A stretch of DNA of 64,000 nucleotides from Guyparkeria halophila (GTDB lineage Bacteria; Pseudomonadota; Gammaproteobacteria; Halothiobacillales; Halothiobacillaceae). A model generated the notes under the pieces. It worked only from the letters and a program-made list of their open reading frames with translations. It was not told the DNA's origin and ran no database searches. The stretch is from NCBI RefSeq assembly GCF_034479635.1, contig NZ_CP140153.1, forward strand, positions 689,501 through 753,500. The letters run 5' to 3'. How positions within the stretch are numbered: position 1 is the first letter of the stretch; each line of letters begins with the position of its first letter. A program made the translations under genes and the position numbers. This document shows, piece by piece, positions 53,314 to 61,972 of the stretch.

Positions 53314-53820
53314 ATGATGAATCAAGCGATGGAAAAGACCCGGACTCCGGAAGAGTACGACGAGGAGCTCGAGGCGCAGGACCAGGGGCCGTTGTCGCGC
53401 TGGGTCAATTTCACGGTCGACGAGGAGACCTATGCCCTGAACGTGCTTGACGTTCAGGAGGTCCTGCGGGATGCCGAAATCACACCGATCCCGGGTGCGC
53501 CGGATGCCATCATGGGCATCATCAATCTGCGCGGCAACGTGGTCACCGTGGTGGATGCGCGTACCTTCTTCGGTCTGGAGGAGAAGCCCTGGGACGAGAA
53601 CAGCCGCATCATGGTCATCGAGGTAGCCTCGGGCGAGATCGTCGGTCTGGTGGTCGATAGCGTGGCCGAGGTGATCGCGCTGCCCCAGACGGTGGTCGAT
53701 CAGGCCATGATGGCGGTGGCCGACGATCGTGCCCGTCACATCCTCGGCATCGTGCCCCAGGATGAGAAATTGATTATCCTTGTCGACATGAAGAGCCTCT
53801 CCGACATCTCCGCGACATGA
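53314..53820 (+). CDS. cheW: Chemotaxis coupling protein CheW
   Basis: The protein is 168 residues. It is an SH3-like scaffold that joins CheA to chemoreceptors. VNFTVDEETYALNVLDVQEV, IMGIINLRGNVVTVVDART and VGLVVDSVAEV are typical (each a CheW core strand pair). ATGA overlap with the DUF2802 gene. Confidence 0.96.
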   Translation: MMNQAMEKTRTPEEYDEELEAQDQGPLSRWVNFTVDEETYALNVLDVQEVLRDAEITPIPGAPDAIMGIINLRGNVVTVVDARTFFGLEEKPWDENSRIMVIEVASGEIVGLVVDSVAEVIALPQTVVDQAMMAVADDRARHILGIVPQDEKLIILVDMKSLSDISAT

Positions 53821-54251
53821 TCGTCCCGCCGCTCTGGCTTGCTGCCGCCGCGTTGATCCTGGGGCTGCTCGTCCTGCTGGTCACGTTGTCGCTGTATCGG
53901 GGGCTCAAGCGGGCCCAACTCACGCGCGAACGGTGGTTCCAGACCCAGATGGAGCGTCTCGAGCGCGAGCATCGCGGCCTGGAATCGGCGCTGGCCGGTT
54001 TCGGTCGACATATCGACCAGATCGACGAGCGCGTCGCCACGCTGGGTGAACGCATCACCCAACTCAACGCGCGGATCGATGCCGTTGCCTCGGACGACGA
54101 CGAGCCCGGCTTCGGACACGCGTTGCGCTTGGCCTCGCAGGGTCGGGTGAGTGTCGATGAGCTGATCGAGGACTTCGGCCTCTCGGAAAGCGAGGCGCGC
54201 CTGCTGATGCGGGTCAACCGCCCCGAGGAGGATCGGCGCTTCTCGCCCTGA
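53817..54251 (+). CDS. DUF2802 protein, end of the chemotaxis operon
   Basis: The protein is 144 residues. It has an N-terminal membrane helix (about 4-28; LWLAAAALILGLLVLLVTLS), a coiled coil (about 35-90; MERLEREHRGLESAL, then ITQLNARIDAV) and a small DUF2802 helical domain with ASQGRVSVDELIEDFGLSE. Function is unknown, but it is conserved behind cheW in Pseudomonas and relatives. Confidence 0.85.
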   Translation: MIVPPLWLAAAALILGLLVLLVTLSLYRGLKRAQLTRERWFQTQMERLEREHRGLESALAGFGRHIDQIDERVATLGERITQLNARIDAVASDDDEPGFGHALRLASQGRVSVDELIEDFGLSESEARLLMRVNRPEEDRRFSP

Positions 54252-54293
54252 GGCGGGGTGGCTGCCCGATCAGCTCGCCACCAGCAGAAACGC

Positions 54294-54321
54294 AAAAAGG
54301 CCCGCCAAATGGCGGGCCTTT
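54294..54321. terminator. Terminator after the chemotaxis operon
   Basis: AAAAAGGCCCGCC, AAAT, GGCGGGCCTTT. It is near-symmetric and can also serve aroE on the minus strand. Confidence 0.88.
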
Positions 54322-54347
54322 GTCATTGCAGCCGAATGCCGGGCCGG

Positions 54348-55220
54348 TCAGTCCTCGGCGTCGCGCTCGGCGGCTTCACGGATCTCCTGGCGCAACTGCT
54401 CACGCACCGGCGCGGTATCCGGGCGCTTGCCGTGCCAGAGGGCGAAGCTCTCGGCCGCCTGTTCGACCAGCATGCCCAGACCATCCAGCGCATGTGCACC
54501 ACGTTCCTCGGCCCAGTCCATGAAGACGGTCGGCTCGGCCCCGTAGGCCATGTCGTAGGCCGCCGTGCCCGCGCCGATCAACGCATCGGGCAGCGGCGGG
54601 AGCTGGGCGCTCAGGCTGGCCGGCGTGGCGTTGATGATCAGGTCGAAGCGGGACTCCTCGATTCCGGCCAGCGGACAACCGGAGAGCAGACAGTCGCCGG
54701 CGGCATCGCTGAATTCTTCGACCAGGCCGTAGGCGCGATCGGGGTTGCGGTTGGCGACCACCAGTTCGCGTGGGGCTTCCTGCAGCAACGGGGCGAGTAC
54801 CCCGCGTGTCGCGCCCCCGGCCCCCAGGATCAGCAACCGGCGGTCAGCGATCTTGACCCCGTGGAAGGCCAGGTCGTTTACCAGGCCGACGCCGTCGGTG
54901 TTGTCGGCGTAGATAGGCTCGCCAGGATTCGTCGGGAACACCAGGGTGTTGGCCGCCAGGGCGCGCCGGGCGCGCTCGCTGTGACCACCGGCGAGATCGA
55001 AGGCCTCGAGCTTGAATGGCACGGTGACGTTCATGCCGCGACCACCGCGTTCGATGAAGGCGGCGACGGTTTCCTCGAAGCCGTCGATCGGCGCCCAGAT
55101 CTTTTCGTAGGCCAGCTCGATGCCCAGCTGCCGAGCGAAGGCCCGGTGGATCAGGGGGGATCGGGAATGTTCGATCGGGTTGCCGATCACGGCGTACAAC
55201 AGGGGCGTGCTGGGGGCCAT
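54348..55220 (-). CDS. aroE: Shikimate dehydrogenase (NADP+)
   Basis: The protein is 290 residues. It catalyses the fourth step of the shikimate pathway. Substrate-binding motif GNPIEHSRSPLIHRAFA, catalytic Lys in NVTVPFK, catalytic Asp in DNTDGVGLVND, and the NADP loop LGAGGATRGV are visible. The C-terminal extension of about 15 charged residues is longer than in E. coli. It lies 11 bases after the ATP-grasp gene. Confidence 0.95.
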   Translation of the reverse strand: MAPSTPLLYAVIGNPIEHSRSPLIHRAFARQLGIELAYEKIWAPIDGFEETVAAFIERGGRGMNVTVPFKLEAFDLAGGHSERARRALAANTLVFPTNPGEPIYADNTDGVGLVNDLAFHGVKIADRRLLILGAGGATRGVLAPLLQEAPRELVVANRNPDRAYGLVEEFSDAAGDCLLSGCPLAGIEESRFDLIINATPASLSAQLPPLPDALIGAGTAAYDMAYGAEPTVFMDWAEERGAHALDGLGMLVEQAAESFALWHGKRPDTAPVREQLRQEIREAAERDAED

Positions 55221-55231
55221 TGCGGTCTACG

Positions 55232-56212
55232 TCACAGGTTCATGGGGGCGAGGTGCTCGCGCGACCACGCGGCGCGTTCGGCCGCCGTTTCGTCGCTCAA
55301 GAGATGATCGACGTGCCGGTCGACGCGCTCGATACGGTGACGCAATCCCTCACCGTTTGCAACCTGGATGGACAGCCCCGGACGGGCGTTGAGCTCGAGG
55401 ATCAAGGGGCCCAGATCCCGGTCGAGCACCACGTCCACTCCCAGGTAGCCCAGGCCGGTTATGTCACTGCATTTGGCGGCCATTTCCAGCAGCGACTGCC
55501 AGCCCGGGATGTCCACCCCGCTGATGGGTTCGCGCGTGTCCGGGTGGTGGGTGACCCGCCGGTTGTGGGCGACCCCGTCGAGCGTCCGACCACCGGCCAT
55601 GTCGACGCCGGCACCGATGGCGCCCTGGTGCAGGTTCGCCTTGCCGTCGGATTGCGTGGTCGGCAGCCGCACCATCGCCATCACCGGGTAGCCCCGGTAG
55701 ACGATGGTGCGGATGTCCGGTACGCCCTGGAAGCTGATCTTCTCGAACAGGGGGGAGAACTTGACCCGGTACTCGATCATTGCCACGTCGGGGCGACCGC
55801 CCAGGCTGTAGGCGCCGGCCAGGATGTTGGAGATATGCAGCGCGATCGCATCGATGCCGATCGCCTTTCCCGAACTCTTGCGATAGACCAGCGGCCGGTC
55901 GGACTGCTTGCCTTCGAGCACCAGGATGCCGTCCCCGCCCGCCCCATTGGCCGGCTTGATCACGAACTCTTCGTGCTCGCCGACCAGTTTCGACAGGTTC
56001 TTGATCTGATGGGTGCTGCTGATCACCCCGTAGAGGGCGGGGACGTGCAGACCGGACTCCTCGGCCAACTCCTTGGTCAGCAGCTTGTCGTCGACCAGCG
56101 GGTAAAAGCGCCGCGCGTTCATCTCGGCGATGAACTCGCCGTTGCGCTGGTTCATGCCCAGCACCCCCAGCTCCTTGAGCCGACGCGGCGAAATCGGCCA
56201 GTTGATGGCCAT
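55232..56212 (-). CDS. ATP-grasp alpha-L-glutamate ligase-like protein
   Basis: The protein is 326 residues. It is an ATP-grasp fold related to RimK. FVIKPANGAGGDGILVLEG is the ATP-binding Lys/Gly loop, IEYRVKFSP follows, and the metal-binding end is LILELNARPGL. The substrate is unknown. The start coincides with the stop of the membrane transglutaminase gene (one-base overlap). Together with that gene and the retropepsin-like gene upstream it forms a conserved but poorly characterised trio. Confidence 0.87.
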   Translation of the reverse strand: MAINWPISPRRLKELGVLGMNQRNGEFIAEMNARRFYPLVDDKLLTKELAEESGLHVPALYGVISSTHQIKNLSKLVGEHEEFVIKPANGAGGDGILVLEGKQSDRPLVYRKSSGKAIGIDAIALHISNILAGAYSLGGRPDVAMIEYRVKFSPLFEKISFQGVPDIRTIVYRGYPVMAMVRLPTTQSDGKANLHQGAIGAGVDMAGGRTLDGVAHNRRVTHHPDTREPISGVDIPGWQSLLEMAAKCSDITGLGYLGVDVVLDRDLGPLILELNARPGLSIQVANGEGLRHRIERVDRHVDHLLSDETAAERAAWSREHLAPMNL

Positions 56213-57771
56213 CAGCGGTCATCTCCCGGCGGGTCGGGACGACGGGCCTGCGCCAGCGTCTTGAAGGCACGGAAGCGGAACAATTCCGTCAATCGGTAGC
56301 CGGTGTAGCGCCCCACCAGCAGCGTGAAGGCCAGCACCACCAGCAGGAGTTCGGGGAAGACGAAGAACAGGTGGGTGACGTAGGCGTTGACCATCACGAG
56401 ATAGGCCATGGCGGCGACGACCAGCGACCCGGTCGCCTGTGCGAGGGCATCACCGGCCCCGTGCTCCTCCCAGACGATCGACACCCGCTCGATGGTCATC
56501 GCCAGGATTACCATCGGGAACAGTCCGACCGACAGGCCGATGTCGAGCCCGAGGCGATGCGAGACGATGCTGATCAGGGCCATCAACAGGATCACGACGA
56601 TCACCACCGCCGCCAGCCGAGGCACGAGCAGCAGCTTGAGGCGTTCGAGGTAGAAGCGGATCGCCAGACCAAGCGCGACGATCAGGGTGAACAGCACCAC
56701 GCCGCCCACCAGTTGCGTCTCGCGGAACGACAGCGCGATCAGTACCGGCATGAAGGTGCCGAAGGTGCGAATGCCGATCAGGTTGCGCAACAGCACGATG
56801 ATCAGCGCACCCAGTGGCACCAGCAGGAGCACGCGATAGGTGTTCTGTGCATCGATCGGCAGGTCGAGCAGGGAGAAGTCCATCAGCCGGGACTCGGCAA
56901 TCGACGATTGCAGCTGGGCCGTCTCGACCGCGTCGCGCAGGTTGCGCGTGGTCGCGAAGGTCAGCCCCACGTCCTGCAGGCCCGAGGTGGCCAGCGCCGA
57001 TTGGTCGCCATGCCACCAGACCAGGAACTGACGTGGATAGCCGACCGAGCCCGTGCGCGGGTCGATCGGCACCCAGCGCCGCGAGTTGTGGACCTCGAGC
57101 CAGGTGGTCGGCGTGAGATTGCGTCCCTCGTCGGTCAGCATCACGCCATGGGACATGCGTGCCGGGATACGGGCGATCGCCAGCAGGCGGATCGCCAGCC
57201 GGGTGCGTTCGGTCTCGGTGGCGTCCGGTTTGAGGAACGCGGCGATGTTCTCGTTCGGTCGACTGGCGTTGACCTCCTTGACCAGCAGGGTCGCGAAGGT
57301 CTGGATATCGGCCGATCCGGCGCGGATTTCCTCGACGAACGACTCGGCGGCCGACTTGAGCGGCTCCTCAAGCGTCGGTGCTGCCGCCGGGCCGGGGTAG
57401 GGTGAGGGCTGGATCTCCTCCTGATCGCGGTAGACCGTTGCCTGGTAGTACAGGGTCTGGTTGCCTTCCGGGCTGCGCTTGGTCCAGACCGCCTCGCGTT
57501 GTCGATCGCTCGACTGGGTGGTCAGGCCCCAGCCACGCGAGACAAAGCCTTCATCCAGGAGGGTGTAGTGGGGCGGATCGCTGGGCAGGGCGAACCGGAC
57601 CGAGGCCGGGGCCGTGCCCGGGTTTACCTCGATCTGCGCCTCCACCGTCCAGGTCTCTGTCTCCCGGTCCGGCGTCAGCGGAAAGCCCAGCGTGTCGTAC
57701 TTGTACCAGGCGACCGACAGGCCGACCACGGTCAGCAGCAGGACGACGAAAAGAAGGTGGATGCGTCTCAT
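56212..57771 (-). CDS. Inactive-transglutaminase/7-TM membrane protein (UUP1 type)
   Basis: The protein is 519 residues. It has an N-terminal membrane anchor (about 5-25), a periplasmic region (about 30-290) with a transglutaminase-like core (SFVEEIRAGSADIQTFATLLV and MSHGVMLTDEGRNLTPTTWLEVHN), and seven membrane helices (about 305-490). The usual Cys of the transglutaminase triad is not seen, hence inactive. It probably senses or binds a periplasmic peptide. Confidence 0.87.
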   Translation of the reverse strand: MRRIHLLFVVLLLTVVGLSVAWYKYDTLGFPLTPDRETETWTVEAQIEVNPGTAPASVRFALPSDPPHYTLLDEGFVSRGWGLTTQSSDRQREAVWTKRSPEGNQTLYYQATVYRDQEEIQPSPYPGPAAAPTLEEPLKSAAESFVEEIRAGSADIQTFATLLVKEVNASRPNENIAAFLKPDATETERTRLAIRLLAIARIPARMSHGVMLTDEGRNLTPTTWLEVHNSRRWVPIDPRTGSVGYPRQFLVWWHGDQSALATSGLQDVGLTFATTRNLRDAVETAQLQSSIAESRLMDFSLLDLPIDAQNTYRVLLLVPLGALIIVLLRNLIGIRTFGTFMPVLIALSFRETQLVGGVVLFTLIVALGLAIRFYLERLKLLLVPRLAAVVIVVILLMALISIVSHRLGLDIGLSVGLFPMVILAMTIERVSIVWEEHGAGDALAQATGSLVVAAMAYLVMVNAYVTHLFFVFPELLLVVLAFTLLVGRYTGYRLTELFRFRAFKTLAQARRPDPPGDDR

Positions 57772-57874
57772 GATCGCGGGTCAGGGCTCCGGCGGGGACA
57801 GAAGGAGGGGGCAGATTGAGGGCAGACCGTCGTCTGTCCTCACGTTCCCCAGGGCGTGGGTCCGGTCACGACGG

Positions 57875-58408
57875 TCAGTCGCAACTCGGCTCCCGGGTAT
57901 CCTTGATGGCGGAGTCCACCAGCACGTGGCCGGCCAGGTGGTTACGCCCCACGAGCAATGGGTAGTTCCACTTTTCGCGGTTGGTCAGGCTGACTTCCTC
58001 GGTAATGAGTCGATCGCCAATGCAGAAATCGAGATCGACCACGTACCGTTCCTGCGAGTCCTTGCCGTGGCGCTTGATATGAACGATCCGGCTTACTGGC
58101 TCTTCCAGTACCCGGCGTTCATCGGTGTCCCGATTGACCACCGTGAAACGGACCCAGTCCTCGTCGTCCTTCTCGAATTTCTCGATCTCGCGGGCATCGA
58201 TCGATGAGGTGGTCGCGCCGGTATCGAGCTTGGCGCGCATGCTGCGCTCCAGCTCCATCACGCGTACGTCCTCGATATAGCCGTAGATCTGCTTGTGCTT
58301 GGCCTCGTCGGCTTGTGCCGGGGTGACCAGCAGGCAGGCCAGCAGGGCCGCCGTCAGCGCGCCAGGTCGTGCGATTCGGTAACCCTTCATCGTCGCCCTC
58401 ATCCTCAA
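57875..58408 (-). CDS. Periplasmic retropepsin-like aspartic protease (DUF785 / RimK-associated)
   Basis: The protein is 177 residues. The signal peptide ends PAQADE. The retropepsin flap motif AKLDTGATTSSIDA has the D-T-G-A catalytic triad, and NYPLLVGRNHL marks the C-terminal strand. Databases often name it ATP-dependent zinc protease, which the sequence does not support. An in-frame ATG at 58390 may be the start. It lies 103 bases upstream of the UUP1-type gene; a small gap with no terminator suggests co-transcription. Confidence 0.85.
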   Translation of the reverse strand: MRMRATMKGYRIARPGALTAALLACLLVTPAQADEAKHKQIYGYIEDVRVMELERSMRAKLDTGATTSSIDAREIEKFEKDDEDWVRFTVVNRDTDERRVLEEPVSRIVHIKRHGKDSQERYVVDLDFCIGDRLITEEVSLTNREKWNYPLLVGRNHLAGHVLVDSAIKDTREPSCD

Positions 58409-58421
58409 TCCGTTCGTCGAT

Positions 58422-59087
58422 TTACCCGTTGATCTTGCGAATATCGCCGTCGGCGGTGCCGAGGATCAGCACGTCGGCCGGCCGGAGGGCGAAAATGCCG
58501 ACGGTTACGACGCCGGGCAGGTCGTTGAGTTCCGCCTCGAGCTTGGCCGGCTCCATGATGCGGAGATTGTGGACATCGAGGATCTGGTTGCCGTTGTCGG
58601 TCACAAAGCCGTCGCGGTAGACCGGCTGGCCGCCGCGCTTGACCAGTTCGCGGGCGATCATGCTGCGCGCCATCGGGATCACCTCGACTGGCAGCGGGAA
58701 GTCGCCGAGTACGTCGACCAGCTTGGTCTCGTCGGCGATGCAGACGAACTTCTTCGCCAGTTGCGCGATGATCTTCTCGCGCGTCAGCGCGCCACCGCCG
58801 CCCTTGATCAGCTGCAGGTTCTCGTTGGACTCGTCGGCGCCGTCGATGTAGACGGGCACGTCGTTGACGCTGTTGAGATCGAACACCTCGATGCCGTGGT
58901 CCTTCAGGCGCTGGGTGCTGGCCTCGGAGCTGGAGACCGCGCCCTCGATGCGGTTCTTGATCTTGGCCAGCTCGTCGATGAAGTAGTTGACCGTCGAGCC
59001 GGTGCCCACGCCGACGATGCTGCCGGCCGGGACGTATTCGATTGCAGCCTGGGCGGCGAGTTTCTTGCCTTGTTCTGTGTTGCTCAT
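58422..59087 (-). CDS. rpiA: Ribose-5-phosphate isomerase A
   Basis: The protein is 221 residues. It interconverts ribose-5-P and ribulose-5-P in the pentose phosphate and Calvin cycles. [16 protein letters not shown] (phosphate loop), [24 protein letters not shown] (DGADE and [10 protein letters not shown]) and the Glu in LTREKI are intact. The ATG at 59087 was chosen over an upstream GTG. It is divergent from ilvA; no terminator separates it from the protease gene 13 bases downstream. Confidence 0.96.
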   Translation of the reverse strand: MSNTEQGKKLAAQAAIEYVPAGSIVGVGTGSTVNYFIDELAKIKNRIEGAVSSSEASTQRLKDHGIEVFDLNSVNDVPVYIDGADESNENLQLIKGGGGALTREKIIAQLAKKFVCIADETKLVDVLGDFPLPVEVIPMARSMIARELVKRGGQPVYRDGFVTDNGNQILDVHNLRIMEPAKLEAELNDLPGVVTVGIFALRPADVLILGTADGDIRKING

Positions 59088-59216
59088 GCTTGTCTTCACT
59101 CTAGTCGAGGTCAGGGCCCATCAGGGCGGCTCGCCGCCGCGGGGCCCGAGGTTTTTCCGGGTTTCTGATAACCTCATATCCTATATCACTACCACCGTTT
59201 GGCGGGCAAAAGCCCC

Positions 59217-59258
59217 ATGAAATTGCCGCCGACCACCCATTACGAGGTACGGACTTGA
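59217..59258 (+). CDS. Possible 13-residue leader peptide overlapping ilvA start
   Basis: ATG at 59217 opens MKLPPTTHYEVRT and stops at TGA 59256-59258, which overlaps the TTG start of ilvA (TTGA). It contains no Ile, no Leu run and only one Val, so it is not a classical attenuator. Translational coupling of the weak TTG is possible. Confidence 0.3.
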   Translation: MKLPPTTHYEVRT

Positions 59259-60778
59259 CGCCCCTGTTGCGCGACTATCTCGAGGCGATCCTCAAGGCCC
59301 GGGTCTACGACGTGGCCATCGAATCGCCGCTCGAGCCGGCCATCCAGCTTTCCGAACGTATCGGCAACCGCGTGCTCTTGAAGCGCGAGGACATGCAGCC
59401 GGTCTTCTCCTTCAAGCTGCGTGGTGCCTATCACAAGATCCACAAGCTCTGGCGTGAGGACCGAATCGGCGGCGGCGTGATCGCCGCCTCGGCGGGCAAT
59501 CATGCCCAGGGCGTGGCGTTGGCCGCCCAGACGCTCGGTCTGCGCGCGGTGATCGTGATGCCCGAGACCACCCCGGCGATCAAGGTCGATGCCGTGCGTC
59601 GTCGCGGGGCGGAAGCGGTGCTGGTCGGCGATGCCTTCGACGACGCCTTCGCGCACGCCAAGACGCTGATCGCATCCGAGGGGCTGACCTACATCCCGCC
59701 CTACGACGACCCGGACATCATCGCCGGCCAGGGCACGGTGGGCGCCGAGATCCTGCGCCACCATCCCGATCCGATCCACGCGATCTTCGTGCCGGTCGGC
59801 GGCGGTGGCCTGATCGCCGGGGTCGCGGCCTACGTGAAGGCCCTGCGTCCCGAGATCCGCGTGATCGGGGTCGAGCCGACCGATGCCGCCTGTCTCGCCG
59901 CGGCGCTGGCCGCCGACGAGCGCGTGATCCTTGACCAGGTGGGCCTGTTCGCCGACGGGGTCGCGGTCAAGCAGATCGGCGAGTACCCCTTCGAGGTGGC
60001 GCGCGAGGCGGTCGACGAGGTGGTCACCGTCGACACCGACGAGATGGCCGCGGCGATCAAGGACATCTTCGACGACACCCGCAGTATCAACGAGGCGGCC
60101 GGCGCGCTGGCTACCGCGGGACTCAAGCGCTATGCCCGCGAGCGCAACCTCTCCGGCGAGACGCTGGTGGCGATCGCCTCGGGGGCGAACATGAACTTCG
60201 ACCGCCTGCGTTTCGTTGCCGAGCGCGCCGAGATCGGCGAGCACCGCGAGGCACTGTATGCGGTCACCATCCCGGAACGTCCGGGCGCCTTTCTCGCCTT
60301 TTGCGAACTGTTGGGGCGGCGGCAGATCACCGAGTTCAACTACCGCTACGCCGATGCCGACCGGGCGCACATCTTCGTTGGCATCAAGCTCGCCGAGCAG
60401 GCCGATCGCCAGCTCGTCTACGAACAACTGTGCGCCGCCGACTATCCCGTGATCGACCTGACCGACAACGAGATGGCCAAGCTGCACGGCCGGCACATGG
60501 TCGGCGGGCACGCCGGGGATATTGCCGACGAGCGGCTGTTCCGCTTCGAGTTCCCCGAGCGCCCCGGCGCGTTGCTGAAATTCCTCTCCCACCTGGGCGC
60601 GCGCTGGAACATCAGCCTGTTTCACTACCGCAACCACGGCGCCGACTACGGTCGCGTGCTGGTCGGCATCCAGGTGCCGGAAGGCGAGGTTGGCGAGCTG
60701 ACCACCTATCTTGAACGCTTGCGTTATCCCTACTGGGCCGAGAGCGACAACCCGGTCTATCCGCTGTTTCTCGCTTAA
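59255..60778 (+). CDS. ilvA: Threonine ammonia-lyase, biosynthetic
   Basis: The protein is 507 residues (E. coli 514). It deaminates threonine to 2-oxobutanoate for isoleucine synthesis. The PLP Lys is in SFKLRGAYHK, and the phosphate loop is VPVGGGGLIAG. Two C-terminal ACT-like regulatory domains (about 325-400 and 420-500) each begin with a PERPGA or FPERPGA motif, so Ile/Val regulation is expected. Start is TTG at 59255 with GAGG upstream; no in-frame ATG precedes it. No terminator follows its stop, and a diverged copy of its last 22 codons lies 2.6 kb downstream. Confidence 0.95.
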   Translation: MTPLLRDYLEAILKARVYDVAIESPLEPAIQLSERIGNRVLLKREDMQPVFSFKLRGAYHKIHKLWREDRIGGGVIAASAGNHAQGVALAAQTLGLRAVIVMPETTPAIKVDAVRRRGAEAVLVGDAFDDAFAHAKTLIASEGLTYIPPYDDPDIIAGQGTVGAEILRHHPDPIHAIFVPVGGGGLIAGVAAYVKALRPEIRVIGVEPTDAACLAAALAADERVILDQVGLFADGVAVKQIGEYPFEVAREAVDEVVTVDTDEMAAAIKDIFDDTRSINEAAGALATAGLKRYARERNLSGETLVAIASGANMNFDRLRFVAERAEIGEHREALYAVTIPERPGAFLAFCELLGRRQITEFNYRYADADRAHIFVGIKLAEQADRQLVYEQLCAADYPVIDLTDNEMAKLHGRHMVGGHAGDIADERLFRFEFPERPGALLKFLSHLGARWNISLFHYRNHGADYGRVLVGIQVPEGEVGELTTYLERLRYPYWAESDNPVYPLFLA

Positions 60779-60820
60779 GGCGGCGCAAACGGCCAACAAG
60801 GAAGGCAATGTAAGGCGCCT

Positions 60821-60869
60821 AAGGTGCTGGCCTCGCCTCACGCACCTTGATCTAACTGCATAAGCAGTT
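60821..60869. repeat. Two hairpins just after ilvA
   Basis: AAGGTGC (60821-60827) pairs with GCACCTT (60842-60848), and AACTGC-ATAA-GCAGTT (60854-60869) is a perfect 6-bp stem. Neither has a T-tract. The 290 bases between ilvA and the first insert gene hold nothing else I can support. Confidence 0.5.
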
Positions 60870-61069
60870 GATCATGCAGTGATAGACACGGACTATTCGC
60901 CGAGGTTGTCACGGATGGACGACGAACTTGCCTTGGGCGCACTCGCGCTCGAACCCCCTTTGTCGCTGGCTCTGCTCAACGAGCGTCGGGTATCTCTTGG
61001 CGACGCTTGTGCCTGTCGTATCTTTGTTACGAGTCCCATTTCGGTTGTCCGTCCCGCCGGGTGTCTGAC

Positions 61070-61693
61070 ATGGGTGTGAAGCAATCGATCATCGATTGGC
61101 TGGAGAGCGTGCCCGGCCCTACGGAAGCGCAGGCCCGCCGCTGGTGTCGAATTCGCTGGGGACTGGTGGGCTTGGCCGTGCTGGCCGAAGTCCTGTTGTG
61201 GTACGTCCTTTACGCCATGGATGTGAATCACCCGCCGATTTGGTTGAGTGTGCCGTCCGCTTGGCTACTTGTGCATGTGCCTGCTGCGCAGGGGCACGCC
61301 AATTTTTCTTACTCTTTACGAGAGGAAATGCCTTACGCATTTACGGTCGTTTTTTTCTTCTCCATCTTGGTCGCGTCTTTCTTTGCTTTATTTAATAATA
61401 ATAGGCTGGCGCTTCGCGGTGTTGCGAATGTTCTTCGCGTTCCGTTGAGTAGGTTGTTTGTCCCTATTTTTGGAGAGATTTTTTTTCTGTCCATAGTGGC
61501 GTATTACTTATTTTTATTTTACTCTCAACCTACGGCAACGGCCGACAAGAGGTTGCTTTCAAATATTCATGAATATGCCCCGTCGCTACTCGTTTTTTGG
61601 GTACCTATGTTTGGCTTTCTTGGGATGATTTTGGGGCAGCACTTGGTGTTTTTCCGTGATCTTTTTGCGCATGCAGTACGGCAGTCGCATTAG
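61070..61693 (+). CDS. Unrecognised membrane protein A of the insert
   Basis: The protein is 207 residues from ATG at 61070 (MGVKQSIIDWLESVPGP). An amphipathic N-terminus (TEAQARRWCRIRW) precedes about four membrane helices (residues about 32-52, 84-106, 125-148 and 170-195). The C-terminus is basic (FAHAVRQSH). I recognise no family. Codon use shifts along the gene: the first 70 codons look like the host, and the rest are T-rich. A 17-codon fragment starting with a similar MDMKQS lies 86 bases downstream, suggesting an eroded paralogue. Confidence 0.6.
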   Translation: MGVKQSIIDWLESVPGPTEAQARRWCRIRWGLVGLAVLAEVLLWYVLYAMDVNHPPIWLSVPSAWLLVHVPAAQGHANFSYSLREEMPYAFTVVFFFSILVASFFALFNNNRLALRGVANVLRVPLSRLFVPIFGEIFFLSIVAYYLFLFYSQPTATADKRLLSNIHEYAPSLLVFWVPMFGFLGMILGQHLVFFRDLFAHAVRQSH

Positions 61694-61778
61694 CTAAACT
61701 GGGAGCAGTTGGCTAGTGCGGGGTGCCACGTCAGGCGCGTGACGACGGGTATTTTTTCCAGTTTTTGAGGCGCTGGGT

Positions 61779-61832
61779 ATGGACATGAAACAATCGATGG
61801 CCCGCCCCTCGGTGAAAGACGAAGCGAACTGA
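61779..61832 (+). pseudogene. 17-codon fragment resembling the start of protein A
   Basis: ATG GAC ATG AAA CAA TCG ATG... encodes MDMKQSMARPSVKDEAN and stops. The first codons resemble MGVKQSI of protein A, both preceded by similar spacing from T-rich sequence. It may be the remnant of a second copy. The rest of the 279-base gap to gene B shows nothing coding. Confidence 0.3.
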
Positions 61833-61972
61833 AGTGTTCGTCCGTCTTGTCAATGTCGGCGTTCGGTTTCCGCCAGGTCATCACGCTGTGCCCACGAGTC
61901 TGAGCCAGGGCAATCGACACGAGCGCCTCGCGTCGGTAACTCGACAGGTTGCAAACAAATCAGGAGATAGAT

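Noticed and set aside
59217-59258. ilvA attenuator
   Set aside because: The leader peptide lacks Ile/Leu/Val codon runs and no alternative terminator hairpin is seen before ilvA.
60879-61079. A 66-codon frame between ilvA and gene A
   Set aside because: No Shine-Dalgarno, no recognisable features, and it overlaps the better-supported start of gene A.
61949-61972. TTG at 61949 as the start of gene B
   Set aside because: The in-frame GTG at 61973 has AGGAGA at ideal spacing; the TTG has none.
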